From positions 1-64,000 of the forward strand of contig JAZTYA010000010.1 of NCBI GenBank assembly GCA_045636705.1: 64,000 nucleotides of DNA, given 5' to 3'. The notes beneath the pieces were generated by a model. It was given only the letters and a program-made list of their open reading frames with translations, had not been told where the DNA came from and did no database searches. Positions 33,121 to 41,529 of the stretch are shown piece after piece (the first letter of the stretch is position 1; the number at the start of each line of letters is the position of its first letter). A program made the translations under genes and the position numbers. Origin of the DNA: SFWF01 sp045636705 (lineage in GTDB: Bacteria; Bacillota; Clostridia; Oscillospirales; Acutalibacteraceae).

Positions 33121-33151
33121 TCACCGCAGATACTAACTGCGGTGATTTTTT
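33121..33151 (+). terminator. terminator after rex, abutting the DUF421 start
   Basis: TCACCGCAG/CTGCGGTGA with a seven-base loop followed by six T. The T-run ends directly at the next ATG (33152), and the only ribosome-site-like GGTGA is in the 3' arm of the stem. The hairpin may therefore also limit translation of the next gene. Confidence 0.8.
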
Positions 33152-33826
33152 ATGCTTACGATTATTGTTCGCACCCTTTTTTCTTATACCTTTGTTATAA
33201 TCGGCATTCGCCTTATGGGCAAAAGGCAGATTGGAGATATGCAACCGGGCGAGCTTGTAACAACCCTGCTCATTTCCGAAATAGCGGCAATCCCTTTGCA
33301 GGATGCCGACCAGCCGATACTCTTTGGCGCTACGGCAATTTTTAGTCTTGTTGCACTGGAGCTTGTGATTTCTTTAATCGCTATGAAGAGTTTTCTTTTT
33401 CGCAAGCTTCTTTCGGGCAAAAGCGCCGTTATTATTAAAAACGGGCGCCTTGACCAGACACAGATGAAGAAGCTTCGTATGACCGTGCTTGATTTAATTG
33501 AGCTTTTAAGGGCACAGAATGTATATGACATTGAGACGGTCGATTATGCCGTGCTTGAAACCAACGGTTCTTTGAATGTACTATTAAAATCCGAAGAGAT
33601 GCCCGCCACGGTTAAGGACCTAAAACTTACCGCCGAAGAAAAAAGCCTGCCTCTTCCCATAATCTGCGACGGCAAAATAATAAATGAATCAATAACCGCG
33701 CTTGAAACCACAAGAGGACGAATAGAAAAGCTTCTTAAGAAAAACAAAACTTCCGCCAGTGAGGTTTTTCTTTTGAGCCTTGACAGACTCGGCAACTATA
33801 CACTCATAAAAAAGGGGAAGGATTAA
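33152..33826 (+). CDS. DUF421-domain membrane protein (YetF/YcaP-like)
   Basis: A 224-residue inner-membrane protein of the DUF421 family. It has three N-terminal helices with the characteristic IGIRLMGKRQIGDMQPGELV and LVTTLLISEIAA, then a soluble domain with SAVIIKNGRLDQTQMKK and DLIELLRAQNVYDI. Members associate with spore membranes and stress tolerance in Bacillus, though their activity is unknown. Its ATG directly follows the rex terminator and has no free ribosome site. It is followed without a gap by a DUF4363 gene, its usual partner. Confidence 0.9.
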   Translation: MLTIIVRTLFSYTFVIIGIRLMGKRQIGDMQPGELVTTLLISEIAAIPLQDADQPILFGATAIFSLVALELVISLIAMKSFLFRKLLSGKSAVIIKNGRLDQTQMKKLRMTVLDLIELLRAQNVYDIETVDYAVLETNGSLNVLLKSEEMPATVKDLKLTAEEKSLPLPIICDGKIINESITALETTRGRIEKLLKKNKTSASEVFLLSLDRLGNYTLIKKGKD

Positions 33827-34195
33827 ATGAAACGGCTTGTTGTGGGCCTCGTAGTTTTAGGCTTAATTGTCGCTTTAGGTGTGGCGGGAATTTTTTATGC
33901 CGACAGTGTTGTCGGTGACATTTTAAGTTCTCTTAACCTTGCAGAAGAAAGGGTAAGAAGCCAAGACTTTACCGAATCGGCTTTGCTTTGCAAAAAAGCA
34001 AATAAAACCTTTGAACAAAACGAAAGGCTTTTATCTCTTTTTTTAAACCATAGGCTTATAGAAGAAATTAAGGAAGAGCTTTCCGGACTTGAGGGGTTTG
34101 CCACAAAAAACACCGTGGCGCTTTTTCTTTCCTCTTTAGAAAAAACCAAAACCAAATTAATAGGCCTTGAAGACTCTCAAAAGCACGTTTTTTAA
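33827..34195 (+). CDS. DUF4363-family protein
   Basis: A 122-residue protein with one N-terminal membrane helix (VVLGLIVALGVAGIFYA) and a helical extracytoplasmic part. DUF4363 proteins are typically encoded after DUF421, as here, where its ATG follows the DUF421 stop directly. Function unknown. AAAGGGGAAGG precedes the start. Confidence 0.82.
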   Translation: MKRLVVGLVVLGLIVALGVAGIFYADSVVGDILSSLNLAEERVRSQDFTESALLCKKANKTFEQNERLLSLFLNHRLIEEIKEELSGLEGFATKNTVALFLSSLEKTKTKLIGLEDSQKHVF

Positions 34196-34510
34196 AAGGG
34201 GATATATTTTTAGAGTTTTAACAAGCAAAGGGTTAATAAGGCTTTATAAAAGAAGTTTTAAGTTTATTTTTTGGTTATTATGTAAACCTTTTGAACGAGG
34301 TGTCTGTGGATAACTTAGTTGAGAATGTGAATAACTTTTTTAAAACCCATTTTATAAACCGCGCAAAATGGCGGTTTTTCGACACTTTTTTCGCGCAAAA
34401 ACTTTTTCCACAAAGGTTTTCACACTTTTTAACCGAGTTATTAACATCTTATAACTTTATGGGACAAACATTACGACAACTAAAAAATAAAAAATTTATG
34501 AAAAAAGTGA
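34196..34510. other. non-coding AT-rich region with DnaA-box-like sites
   Basis: Between DUF4363 and the tRNA promoter there is no convincing gene. Two perfect DnaA-box matches are in the same orientation 21 bases apart: TGTGGATAA (34305-34313) and TGTGAATAA (34326-34334). An inverted one-mismatch copy TTTTCCACA is at 34404-34412, and a poorer one follows. An ORF across this region looks spurious. Gene orientation nearby does not switch as expected for the main origin. Confidence 0.6.
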
Positions 34511-34539
34511 TTGACAAAAGAGAAAATACCTATTATAAT
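34511..34539 (+). promoter_or_regulatory. consensus promoter of the tRNA pair
   Basis: Perfect TTGACA (34511-34516) and TATAAT (34534-34539) with a 17-base spacer, ending 18 bases before tRNA-Met. Confidence 0.9.
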
Positions 34540-34556
34540 ATATCAGCAACACATTT

Positions 34557-34633
34557 GGCTGTATAGCTCAGCTGGCTAGAGCATGCGGTTCATACCCGCA
34601 GTGTCATTGGTTCAAATCCAATTACAGCCACCA
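34557..34633 (+). tRNA. tRNA-Met (CAT), elongator type
   Basis: A 77-base cloverleaf with acceptor GGCTGTA/TACAGCC, D-arm GCTCAGCTGGCTAGAGC, anticodon stem TGCGG/CCGCA with loop TTCATAC, T-arm TTGGTTCAAATCCAA and encoded CCA. It lacks the three G-C pairs and the 1-72 mismatch of initiator tRNA. A lysidine-modified Ile tRNA cannot be wholly excluded. Confidence 0.93.
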
Positions 34634-34638
34634 AACCT

Positions 34639-34714
34639 GGCCCGGTGGTCAAGAGGCCTAAGACACCGCCCTTTCACGGCGGTAACACGGGTTCGAATCC
34701 CGTCCGGGTCACCA
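34639..34714 (+). tRNA. tRNA-Glu (TTC)
   Basis: A 76-base cloverleaf: acceptor GGCCCGG/CCGGGTC (one G-T pair), anticodon stem CCGCC/GGCGG with loop CTTTCAC, T-arm CGGGTTCGAATCCCG and encoded CCA. Transcribed five bases after tRNA-Met. Confidence 0.95.
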
Positions 34715-34719
34715 AAACA

Positions 34720-34750
34720 AAAACGCTTACCTTTATGGTAGGCGTTTTTT
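34720..34750 (+). terminator. terminator of the tRNA pair
   Basis: AAAACGCTTACC with GGTAGGCGTTTT (one G-T pair), five-base loop, then TT. Confidence 0.85.
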
Positions 34751-35030
34751 GTTTCTGTATCTTGCCAAGGGATTTGAACCCGTAGGGTTCGTCGAAGCAG
34801 CCGAAAAACCGCGATAGGTTTTTCGGACTGTGAAGTCTCGAGTAAGGCAGGTTTTTCGGTAACACTCGCAGTGTTCGAAAAAACGCCGACGCAGAGTACC
34901 CCGTCCGAGTTGATAGCCGACGCAGAGTACCCCGTCCGGGTCACCAAAAATCAGATTTAATTAATTTTTTCAAGAGCAGGAGAAGACCTGCTCTTTTTAT
35001 TTCGCAAACCAACCAAAATGTAAAATATGC
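34751..35030. other. degenerate region with tRNA-derived fragments
   Basis: No gene seen. The last 19 bases of the tRNA-Glu region (CCCGTCCGGGTCACCAAAA, 34699-34717) recur at 34931-34949. A tRNA T-arm-like fragment on the minus strand (GGGTTCAAATCCC, about 34770-34784) is also present. This looks like remains of an integration target or of decayed tRNA copies. Confidence 0.6.
34885..34940. repeat. direct repeat, two copies 31 bp apart, ending in tRNA-Glu 3' sequence
   Basis: A 25-base unit beginning GCCGACGCAGAGTACCCC occurs at 34885-34909 and 34916-34940 with one difference. The second copy runs on into the duplicated tRNA 3' end. Confidence 0.8.
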
Positions 35031-35059
35031 TTGACATTTTGGGGAATCCTATATATAAT
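35031..35059 (+). promoter_or_regulatory. promoter of the XRE/membrane protein pair
   Basis: TTGACA (35031-35036) and TATAAT (35054-35059) with 17-base spacing. A perfect dyad, GTAAAGC-AA-GCTTTAC (35066-35081), sits over the start site and is a likely operator for the encoded XRE protein. Confidence 0.85.
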
Positions 35060-35099
35060 GAATTTGTAAAGCAAGCTTTACTTTTTAGGGGGTGTTTCT

Positions 35100-35297
35100 T
35101 TGGAGAATAAAATTAAGGACTTAAGAAAAGAACATAATGTCACTCAAGAGGATTTGGCCTTAGCCGTTGGAGTGACTCGTCAGACAATAATTTCGCTCGA
35201 AAAAGGGGTTTATACCGCCTCTCTTCAACTAGCGCACAGGATTGCTAAATATTTTAATACTACCATAGAAGATTTGTTTGTTTTTGAGGAGGACTAA
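35100..35297 (+). CDS. XRE-family regulator
   Basis: A 65-residue single-domain Cro/C1 regulator: IKDLRKEHNVTQEDLALAVG, VTRQTIISLEKG, and TIEDLFVFEED at the end. It starts with TTG behind AGGGGGTG. This small YozG/PH1808-like type usually controls an adjacent membrane protein gene, present here one base downstream. The dyad at the start site suggests autorepression. Confidence 0.9.
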   Translation: MENKIKDLRKEHNVTQEDLALAVGVTRQTIISLEKGVYTASLQLAHRIAKYFNTTIEDLFVFEED

Positions 35298-35298
35298 T

Positions 35299-35715
35299 AT
35301 GGATTTTAAGAAAAAATTAAAGATTAGACTATATATAGCTTTGAGTTATATTGTTATAGGTCTTTTAATGATTATTACTTTTAATATAATTAAGGCCGAA
35401 AACGACTTTCTCTCTTCGTTTGGCTTTGCTCTTATTGTAATAGGCATTGTAAGAATAAGAGAATACCGTTTAATAACAAAGGATGAAGCGAGCATAACAA
35501 GGCGTAAGATAGCCGAGACGGATGAAAGAAATATATCTATTCAAAATAAAGCAAAAAGCCTTTCTTTTATGATTTATCTCTTTTTGGCGTGTGTTTCTGT
35601 TATCGTTTTAGAATTATTAAATAAAACAAGTCTTGCCTCGATTCTTTCCTTGAGTGTCGGTGTTTTAATAGTGCTTTACTGGATTATCTACTTTATAATA
35701 AGCAAAAAATCTTAA
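35299..35715 (+). CDS. membrane protein, DUF2178-like
   Basis: A 138-residue polytopic protein with two N-terminal helices and two C-terminal ones. Between them is a cytoplasmic segment containing AETDERNISIQNKAKSLSF, a pattern typical of small membrane proteins of the DUF2178 kind that pair with short XRE regulators. ATG 35299 has GAGGAGG, which lies at the end of the XRE gene, so the two are coupled. Physiological role unknown. Confidence 0.75.
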   Translation: MDFKKKLKIRLYIALSYIVIGLLMIITFNIIKAENDFLSSFGFALIVIGIVRIREYRLITKDEASITRRKIAETDERNISIQNKAKSLSFMIYLFLACVSVIVLELLNKTSLASILSLSVGVLIVLYWIIYFIISKKS

Positions 35716-35720
35716 AAGAA

Positions 35721-35747
35721 AAAAGCAGGAAACCCTTTCCTGCTTTT
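35721..35747. terminator. bidirectional terminator
   Basis: AAAAGCAGGAAA/TTTCCTGCTTTT with loop CCC between converging genes. Confidence 0.9.
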
Positions 35748-35759
35748 TCTTTTTGCGCG

Positions 35760-35978
35760 TTATTTTTTTGAAGAAGTCATATTGCTTCCCATGCTTGAAA
35801 CCGCAGATTCAACCTTTGAAGCAACCGATGAGATTCCGCTTTCAACACCGCTAACAACAGACGAGCCCATATTAGAGCTCATATTTTTAGACGATGTGCT
35901 GTTTTTGTCCTTTTCTCCACAAGCGGCAAAGCCGACGCTTAAAAGCACGCACAAAGATAATATCAATAATCTTTTCAT
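35760..35978 (-). CDS. small Ser-rich lipoprotein
   Basis: A 72-residue protein with a lipoprotein signal (LCVLLSVGFAAC, Cys 20) and a short mature part composed almost entirely of Ser, Val, Lys, Met and Asn, with recurring SSMGS/SSV units. No domain is recognisable. ATG 35978 follows GGGAGGA. Its lipobox resembles that of the PepSY lipoprotein. Function unknown. Confidence 0.75.
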   Translation of the reverse strand: MKRLLILSLCVLLSVGFAACGEKDKNSTSSKNMSSNMGSSVVSGVESGISSVASKVESAVSSMGSNMTSSKK

Positions 35979-36051
35979 TTTTCTATCCTCCCGTATTATT
36001 TTTACACAAAGACACAAAATAATACAGAAGAAAAATTTTTAATTTTGCGGT

Positions 36052-36318
36052 TTATTCTCTAGCCGCAACAGACGTTTTTGCGTATTTTTGTTTGGTTGCC
36101 AACCCGCCTCGAAGATGCCGTTCACGCTTGTTTTTATCAAGCACCTGTTTAACCTCTAAATAAAGGGACGGTGAGTCGGTTTTAAGGCGCTCGGTAACGT
36201 CCTTATGTACGGTAGATTTGCTTATTTTAAAAACCTTTGCCGTTGCCCTGACGGTTGCGCCCGTATCTAAAATATATTCCCCTAAAATTACTGCTCTGTC
36301 CTGAACCTCTTCTCTCAT
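36052..36318 (-). CDS. spoIIID: sporulation transcriptional regulator SpoIIID
   Basis: An 88-residue mother-cell DNA-binding protein that modulates sigma-E and sigma-K genes during sporulation. The match to SpoIIID is close: RAVILGEYILDTGATVRATA, FKISKSTVHKDVTERL, and the C-terminal RHLRGGLATKQKY. Its presence shows the organism belongs to a spore-forming lineage. TAGGAG precedes the ATG. Confidence 0.95.
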   Translation of the reverse strand: MREEVQDRAVILGEYILDTGATVRATAKVFKISKSTVHKDVTERLKTDSPSLYLEVKQVLDKNKRERHLRGGLATKQKYAKTSVAARE

Positions 36319-36393
36319 ACAATCAACTCCTAAAATACTAATTAATTGTATGAAAAATAAATTTTAAAAAGAACAAGACAAGGATAAAAAAAA

Positions 36394-36426
36394 TATATGC
36401 GGTTCTCTTTACGAGAACCGCATATA
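36394..36426. terminator. terminator after the giant secreted protein gene
   Basis: TATATGCGGTTCTC/GAGAACCGCATATA, a 14-bp perfect stem with a five-base loop. Confidence 0.85.
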
Positions 36427-36447
36427 CTAATTATTTATATGTTTGCC

Positions 36448-39400
36448 CTACTGGGCAACAGGGCTGTTTTTGAACGCCTGTGCATGAACAGAAGCTCCTT
36501 CGGGAACGTAAACCGAGGTAAGTTTTCCGCAATATGCAAATGCAAGGTTGCCTATCTTGGTAACGGTTTCGGGAAGCTCTACTTCTGTTGCTTTAAGGAT
36601 GTAGTAGAATGCTAGAGCGCCAACGCTTTCAAGTTTGCTTCCTTCTTCGAAGGTTATTCTCTTTATGTTGTGTGCAAAGCCGAATGCGTAGTTGCCAACA
36701 TGGGTGATATCCTTGCCGATAACGACAGAGGTTATATCGTCACGATATTCTGCCCAAGGTTGTTCGCTTTGTTTTGCATAGTTATCCATTGCACCGCTGC
36801 CGCCTATAACCATCTTTCCGCCTTCGTAAAGTGTCCAGGTTGCGTTTTCGCCGCAAGTTCCTTCTACAAGCACCTTTTCAATAAAGGGACGTGTAGTATA
36901 GCTGATGCCGTTTGCCTTTGCATAATCTTCTGCATAGGAGCCTTCTGCTACATCAAGAACTACAGCAGGACTGTTTTTAAATGCATCAGCGTAAATGCTC
37001 TTTGCGTTTTGAGGTAATAGAACGTAGGTGAGCTTGTCGCAATATGCAAATGCAAGCTTTCCTATCTTGGTAACGGTTTCAGGAAGCTCTACTTCTGTTA
37101 CTTTAAGAATGTAGTAGAATGCTAGAGCGCCAACGCTTTCAAGTTTGCTTCCTTCTTCGAAGGTTATGCTCTTTATACTGTGTGCAAAGCCGAATGCGTA
37201 GTTACCAACATGGGTGATATCCTTGCCGATAACAACAGAGGTTATCTTATCGCGATATTCTGCCCAAGGCTGTCCGCTTTGTTTTGCATAGTTATCCATT
37301 GCACCGCTGCCGCCTATAACAATCTTTCCGCTATCATAAAGGGTCCAGGTTGCATTTTCGCCGCAGGTTCCTTCTGCTACCATCTTTTCAATGAAGGGAC
37401 GTGTAGTGTAGCTGATGCCGTTGTTCTTTGCGTAAGTTTCTGCATAGGAGCCTTCTGCTACGTTAAGAACTACATCAGAGCTGTTTTTGAACGCATCTGC
37501 GTAGATGCTTTTTACGTTTTTAGGAAGGTAAACAGATGCAAGCTTTGCATTGTACGCAAAGGCCTGAACACTAATACTCTTAACAGTTTCAGGAAGAACA
37601 ACCTCGGTCAAACGCTGTGCAAAAAGGAATGCGTTTGCGCCTATTGTTTCTACCTTGCTTCCTTCTTCAAAGGTGAGGCTTGCAAGAGAATATGCGTAGT
37701 TGAAGGCATGCTTAGCAATATTGGTTATATCCTTGCCAACAAATACAGATTTGATTTTATCCTGATAATCCTTCCACGGAACGTTTGTCGTGTATCTATA
37801 TTCGGTCATCGCGCCGCTGCCGTTAAGCACAAACGAACCGTTTGCATAAAGGATAAAGGTTATGTCATCGCCTGCCCAGCCTGCAAATACAACGTCCTTA
37901 TTTGCGGAGCCGATGAACAAACCGTCTTCAAAGTTACAAACGTCACCATTAATGGTGTATTCGCCGTCACGTGCGATACCATCCATATCGAAGTAATACT
38001 GCTTGGATGCAAGGTACAAGCAGCCTGTTGCGTAGTAATCCTTGGCGTTGAAGTACATAAGGCCATCCGGTGTTTCGATAAAGCCTGTGTAGCCCTTATC
38101 TGCAAGGTAAACGCCGTTTTCGTCAAAGGTGTAAACAACCTTGTCTATAACGTTAGCGCCTGTAAGCTTAACGCCGTCTAGATAATAATAAGTGTCATCA
38201 ACCCAACCGTGAAGTACAACACCATCGACATAGGTCTTGCCGTCGAATTCTCCTGTGAACAATTCACCGCAGGAGTTAGTACACTTGAGTAGGCCGTCAA
38301 CAACGGTATAGTTGTGTCCGGTTGCAGGAATAATTGTTCCCCAATCTACCACAGAATTACAGCCCTCGCAGAAGGTTCTGCCGCTGTAACCGTTCTTTGT
38401 ACAGGTTGCATCAGCATCCTTGGTCGCCTCTGCAGAGTGGATGTGGAAACATTCCTTAGAGGTCCAGTAGGCTGCTGTTGCGGTGTTACGACCAAGATAG
38501 TTTTCGGTATCTACATAGTGCTTTTTAGCAGAGAAACTGCTAACGGTGCCGTCAAGTTGGGTAAGTTGACCAAACTTAACGGTAAACTGCATATCCAAAG
38601 CCCAAACATTTTGAGACTTCCATATAGCTTGAGGTGTCAAGCTGGGGTTATAAGAAGTACGGGTGTACTCCATAGTACGAGCAGGGATAGAAGCCAATAC
38701 TGCCTCACCCGTAGCGGAAACCTTGCCTGTCTTGATGATAACTATGGTAGCTATCTCATCAATAGGATCAACAGTGCAGGTTGCCTTAAATCCATCTGCA
38801 ACCTCCAAACCAAGGGGCTGCCATTCGCTGGAGTTGTTGATATCAATCTTTACAACAACCTCATCTACCTTTTCAACATCGGTAGCAACGACATCCATAT
38901 AATAGAGAGAACCGATAAGAATCTTATCGAGGGTGCTATCCTTTGGAACAACCTTAACGGTTGATATGTCGGACTTTGCAGCAACGTTGATTTGACGGAT
39001 AATAGATGTGCTGTTTCCTGCGTTATCCTTTATAGAGAACTTGACAGTATGTACACCATCTGCCAAGGTCATTTCTGCAAGAGCAAGAGAACCATCAGGT
39101 AGAACAGAAAGTTTGCTTGTTACATCTACTCCATCTACATAAGCCTTTGCCGAAGCATAATCAAGACCGGTGTAGTTAGCCTTTTTGGTGTTTTCAACAG
39201 CCTTTGCGTTGAAGATAACTGCGTTTTCAGTTATTGTCTGACCGTTAACGGCTACGCCTTCATCAAGATCACCGTATGTTACGGTAAGAGAGGAGAAATC
39301 AGGTTCTTCTCTATCATCAACCGCACTGGAGAAGTCGATGGTCATATCATCAAAGTAATATGTAAATCTGCCGTTTATAGACTTGTATTCGTTTGCGTTA

Positions 39401-41421
39401 TAGTTGTTTGCCGAGTTGCTTCCGTCAGGGTTGTATATTTCAATAAACGCCTTAGACTGATAGGAGTTGTTAGCACCGGGGATTATAAGTTCACCATAGC
39501 TGCTGATATCCACGGATACATAGTGCCATCCGGATTCATCAAATGTGGTGGCATATCCATTTTCATAGGTTACAAGGTCCAAACGAGAATATTTTCCGCC
39601 GGACAAATGAAGAGGTCTGAAGTCAATCTCGCCACCAACTGCTTCTTCAGGTATATATACCCACATGCCCCAGGAGATAGCATCTGCGGGAATGACGATG
39701 TCCTCTTTCTGAGTGATGTTAAGACCGGCATATATCCAACCGCCCATAGAGTTACTTTGAGTATAGTCGGTAGTAACGGCAAGAGCACCGTTGCCAAAGC
39801 GAACCTGACCATTATCGTCGGTTGCGTAGCCTATTTCAGCAAAAACGCCCTCTGTGTTGAGGTCTTTCCAATCATCTGTTGCGTCTTGGTTATCGAAATC
39901 GAATATAACCTCAGAACCCTTACCGAATATAACGTCAACGGTAATGCTAAGTTCGGTGCCTGCAAAAGAAACGGTAATAGCACCGGATTTAACTGTTGTG
40001 TCGGTAGTTGAGGTAAAGATATTGCCGTTAAGAGTTCCCATTTTTGCGTCAGATAGAGTAAGAGATATATCGCCGTCCTTGAGAACAACATTTTTGCTGT
40101 CATAGGTTGCGGTAACTGCAAGCTGAATATCTCTGCCGTAAGGAGCAGTTATAGTAGCCTGACCCAAAGAAAGAGTGTCAGGGATAACAACATGGATGGT
40201 ATCTGAACCAACAACTGCATCATTCCAAACAAGCTGAACAGTAACATCGCCTGCTTTGCCGTTAGAAACGAATAAGCCGTTTTCGTTTATTGTACCGAAG
40301 GAGTTGTCTGCAAGCTGCCAGCTAACATCAGTGGGAACTTCTGCGGGGGTACCAACAAGGTCGGAACCAACAGCGTTAAACTGTACTTCGCTGCCGGGTG
40401 TATAGTAATCGTTTGCGGAAGAAATGGTTGCACGAACAAACTCACCTGTTGCGGGTGCGCTGGAGATAACCAATACACCGTGAGTTGTGGCGCGCTCTGC
40501 ACCGTCAGAGGGAGAGCTGTGAAGCTCTAACTCTTCGCCCGGGCGCTGAGAAAGGAAGGTGGAGGAACCACCGCCGTCACCGTTGATTGCATATTGGCAA
40601 CCTAAGGAGAGCATAACTTCGCCCATTTCGTACTCGGTCAAACCTTCAGAGTAAGGAGACAAACGACCATCATTCATAACCATAACGATAGTGCCATCTG
40701 CCTTGATACCAAGCATAGAACGAGGTGCGCCGCCTGTATGAGTCTCAGAGGTAGCAACATTTTTGCCGTTCTTTACAAGGAAGCTAAAGTTTGCAGGGAT
40801 AACCTGCTCTTCCCAACCGGTGATAGGCTCACTGGTAGAACGAATCTGGGTTTTGGGGATGTCTGCAGGACGTGCTACACCGTCTTTTTCATCAAAATTG
40901 ATTACAAGACAGGTCTGTGCACCGGAGGTTTTGCCCCTACTATTTTCAAAATACTCACCATTAAGAACCAGGTAGCCCAAAGGCTCGCCGATAAGTTCGG
41001 GGTGCTCACTGTAATACGCGCTATCATACCAGCTAAGGCTGATGTTCATAGCAGCTACTACATTACCGTAGCCGTTTGCTTCTGCCCAAGCAGCCTGCTC
41101 GCTCATAACCTGAACGCCGTACTGGCCGGGAGTGGGCACCATTCCCTTAGAACTGGGAATAACGGTTACGTACGGATTGCTTATGTCTGCCTCAATTATG
41201 TGCAACACCTGACGGCGAGAACCGTCATCGTTGTTCATAACCATCTCAGACTCAACAATACCGGGTGCGATATCGTAATCATCCTTAGAGATAATGTTAT
41301 AGTAGGTTCCTATCGTTTCGTCATAGTCAATCTGTGCAGCAAATGTTGTTACAGATGCCATACTTGCAACAATTACGAAAGCGAGAATAAGAGCTACTAT
41401 TCTTGAAAACTGCTTTTTCAT
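36448..41421 (-). CDS. giant secreted protein: phosphodiester glycosidase domain plus BspA-type leucine-rich repeats
   Basis: A 1,657-residue exported protein. A signal peptide (to about 28, ending SVTTFAA) is followed by a NAGPA/DUF2233 phosphodiester glycosidase domain (about 30-330; NGDGGGSSTFL and THGVLVIS). Next come Ig-like segments, a carbohydrate-binding-like region (about 505-710), another Ig-like stretch and glucan-binding-like YYLDG/YYFD repeats (about 1080-1170). Three 170-residue C-terminal units follow, each with LYDSGKIVIGGSGAM-like and BspA leucine-rich motifs (LTFEEGSKVETIG, VVLPETV). The last two are nearly identical. Start chosen at ATG 41421 with AAGGAG. Probably a surface or secreted glycan-interacting protein; no sorting signal is evident. 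Confidence 0.88.
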   Translation of the reverse strand: MKKQFSRIVALILAFVIVASMASVTTFAAQIDYDETIGTYYNIISKDDYDIAPGIVESEMVMNNDDGSRRQVLHIIEADISNPYVTVIPSSKGMVPTPGQYGVQVMSEQAAWAEANGYGNVVAAMNISLSWYDSAYYSEHPELIGEPLGYLVLNGEYFENSRGKTSGAQTCLVINFDEKDGVARPADIPKTQIRSTSEPITGWEEQVIPANFSFLVKNGKNVATSETHTGGAPRSMLGIKADGTIVMVMNDGRLSPYSEGLTEYEMGEVMLSLGCQYAINGDGGGSSTFLSQRPGEELELHSSPSDGAERATTHGVLVISSAPATGEFVRATISSANDYYTPGSEVQFNAVGSDLVGTPAEVPTDVSWQLADNSFGTINENGLFVSNGKAGDVTVQLVWNDAVVGSDTIHVVIPDTLSLGQATITAPYGRDIQLAVTATYDSKNVVLKDGDISLTLSDAKMGTLNGNIFTSTTDTTVKSGAITVSFAGTELSITVDVIFGKGSEVIFDFDNQDATDDWKDLNTEGVFAEIGYATDDNGQVRFGNGALAVTTDYTQSNSMGGWIYAGLNITQKEDIVIPADAISWGMWVYIPEEAVGGEIDFRPLHLSGGKYSRLDLVTYENGYATTFDESGWHYVSVDISSYGELIIPGANNSYQSKAFIEIYNPDGSNSANNYNANEYKSINGRFTYYFDDMTIDFSSAVDDREEPDFSSLTVTYGDLDEGVAVNGQTITENAVIFNAKAVENTKKANYTGLDYASAKAYVDGVDVTSKLSVLPDGSLALAEMTLADGVHTVKFSIKDNAGNSTSIIRQINVAAKSDISTVKVVPKDSTLDKILIGSLYYMDVVATDVEKVDEVVVKIDINNSSEWQPLGLEVADGFKATCTVDPIDEIATIVIIKTGKVSATGEAVLASIPARTMEYTRTSYNPSLTPQAIWKSQNVWALDMQFTVKFGQLTQLDGTVSSFSAKKHYVDTENYLGRNTATAAYWTSKECFHIHSAEATKDADATCTKNGYSGRTFCEGCNSVVDWGTIIPATGHNYTVVDGLLKCTNSCGELFTGEFDGKTYVDGVVLHGWVDDTYYYLDGVKLTGANVIDKVVYTFDENGVYLADKGYTGFIETPDGLMYFNAKDYYATGCLYLASKQYYFDMDGIARDGEYTINGDVCNFEDGLFIGSANKDVVFAGWAGDDITFILYANGSFVLNGSGAMTEYRYTTNVPWKDYQDKIKSVFVGKDITNIAKHAFNYAYSLASLTFEEGSKVETIGANAFLFAQRLTEVVLPETVKSISVQAFAYNAKLASVYLPKNVKSIYADAFKNSSDVVLNVAEGSYAETYAKNNGISYTTRPFIEKMVAEGTCGENATWTLYDSGKIVIGGSGAMDNYAKQSGQPWAEYRDKITSVVIGKDITHVGNYAFGFAHSIKSITFEEGSKLESVGALAFYYILKVTEVELPETVTKIGKLAFAYCDKLTYVLLPQNAKSIYADAFKNSPAVVLDVAEGSYAEDYAKANGISYTTRPFIEKVLVEGTCGENATWTLYEGGKMVIGGSGAMDNYAKQSEQPWAEYRDDITSVVIGKDITHVGNYAFGFAHNIKRITFEEGSKLESVGALAFYYILKATEVELPETVTKIGNLAFAYCGKLTSVYVPEGASVHAQAFKNSPVAQ
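36480..37990. repeat. three 510-bp tandem repeats in the LRR-coding region
   Basis: Equivalent positions recur at exactly 510-bp spacing (GCAAAGCCGAATGCGTAG at 36674 and 37184, a diverged copy near 37694). The two copies nearest the gene's 3' end are nearly identical, the third much diverged, indicating recent duplication or gene conversion. Confidence 0.85.
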
Positions 41422-41529
41422 AAACTTTTCTCCTTGCATAATTTTTTCGTATATATATACCGTTTTTACGGTTATATAGCTAATTTTTGTGTCTTCAACT
41501 CATTCATCTTTAAAATAGTGTTCTTAACA

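Noticed and set aside
34196..34510. Chromosomal origin at 34.3 kb
   Set aside because: Although DnaA boxes are present, genes on its right side up to dnaA run against the expected orientation, and the strand switch occurs at dnaA.
34291..34566. Plus-strand 91-residue ORF over the DnaA-box region
   Set aside because: It runs into the tRNA-Met gene, has no ribosome site, and its composition follows the AT-rich non-coding sequence.
34612..34947. Minus-strand ORF containing GDPDGIRTRVTAVKGRCLRPL
   Set aside because: This is the well-known artefact produced by translating the antisense of tRNA-Glu and its repeats; it overlaps both tRNAs.
37180..38181. Plus-strand 333-residue ORF antisense to the LRR protein
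   Set aside because: It arises from the repeated, stop-poor antisense frame of the 510-bp repeats; Cys-rich translation without a known pattern.
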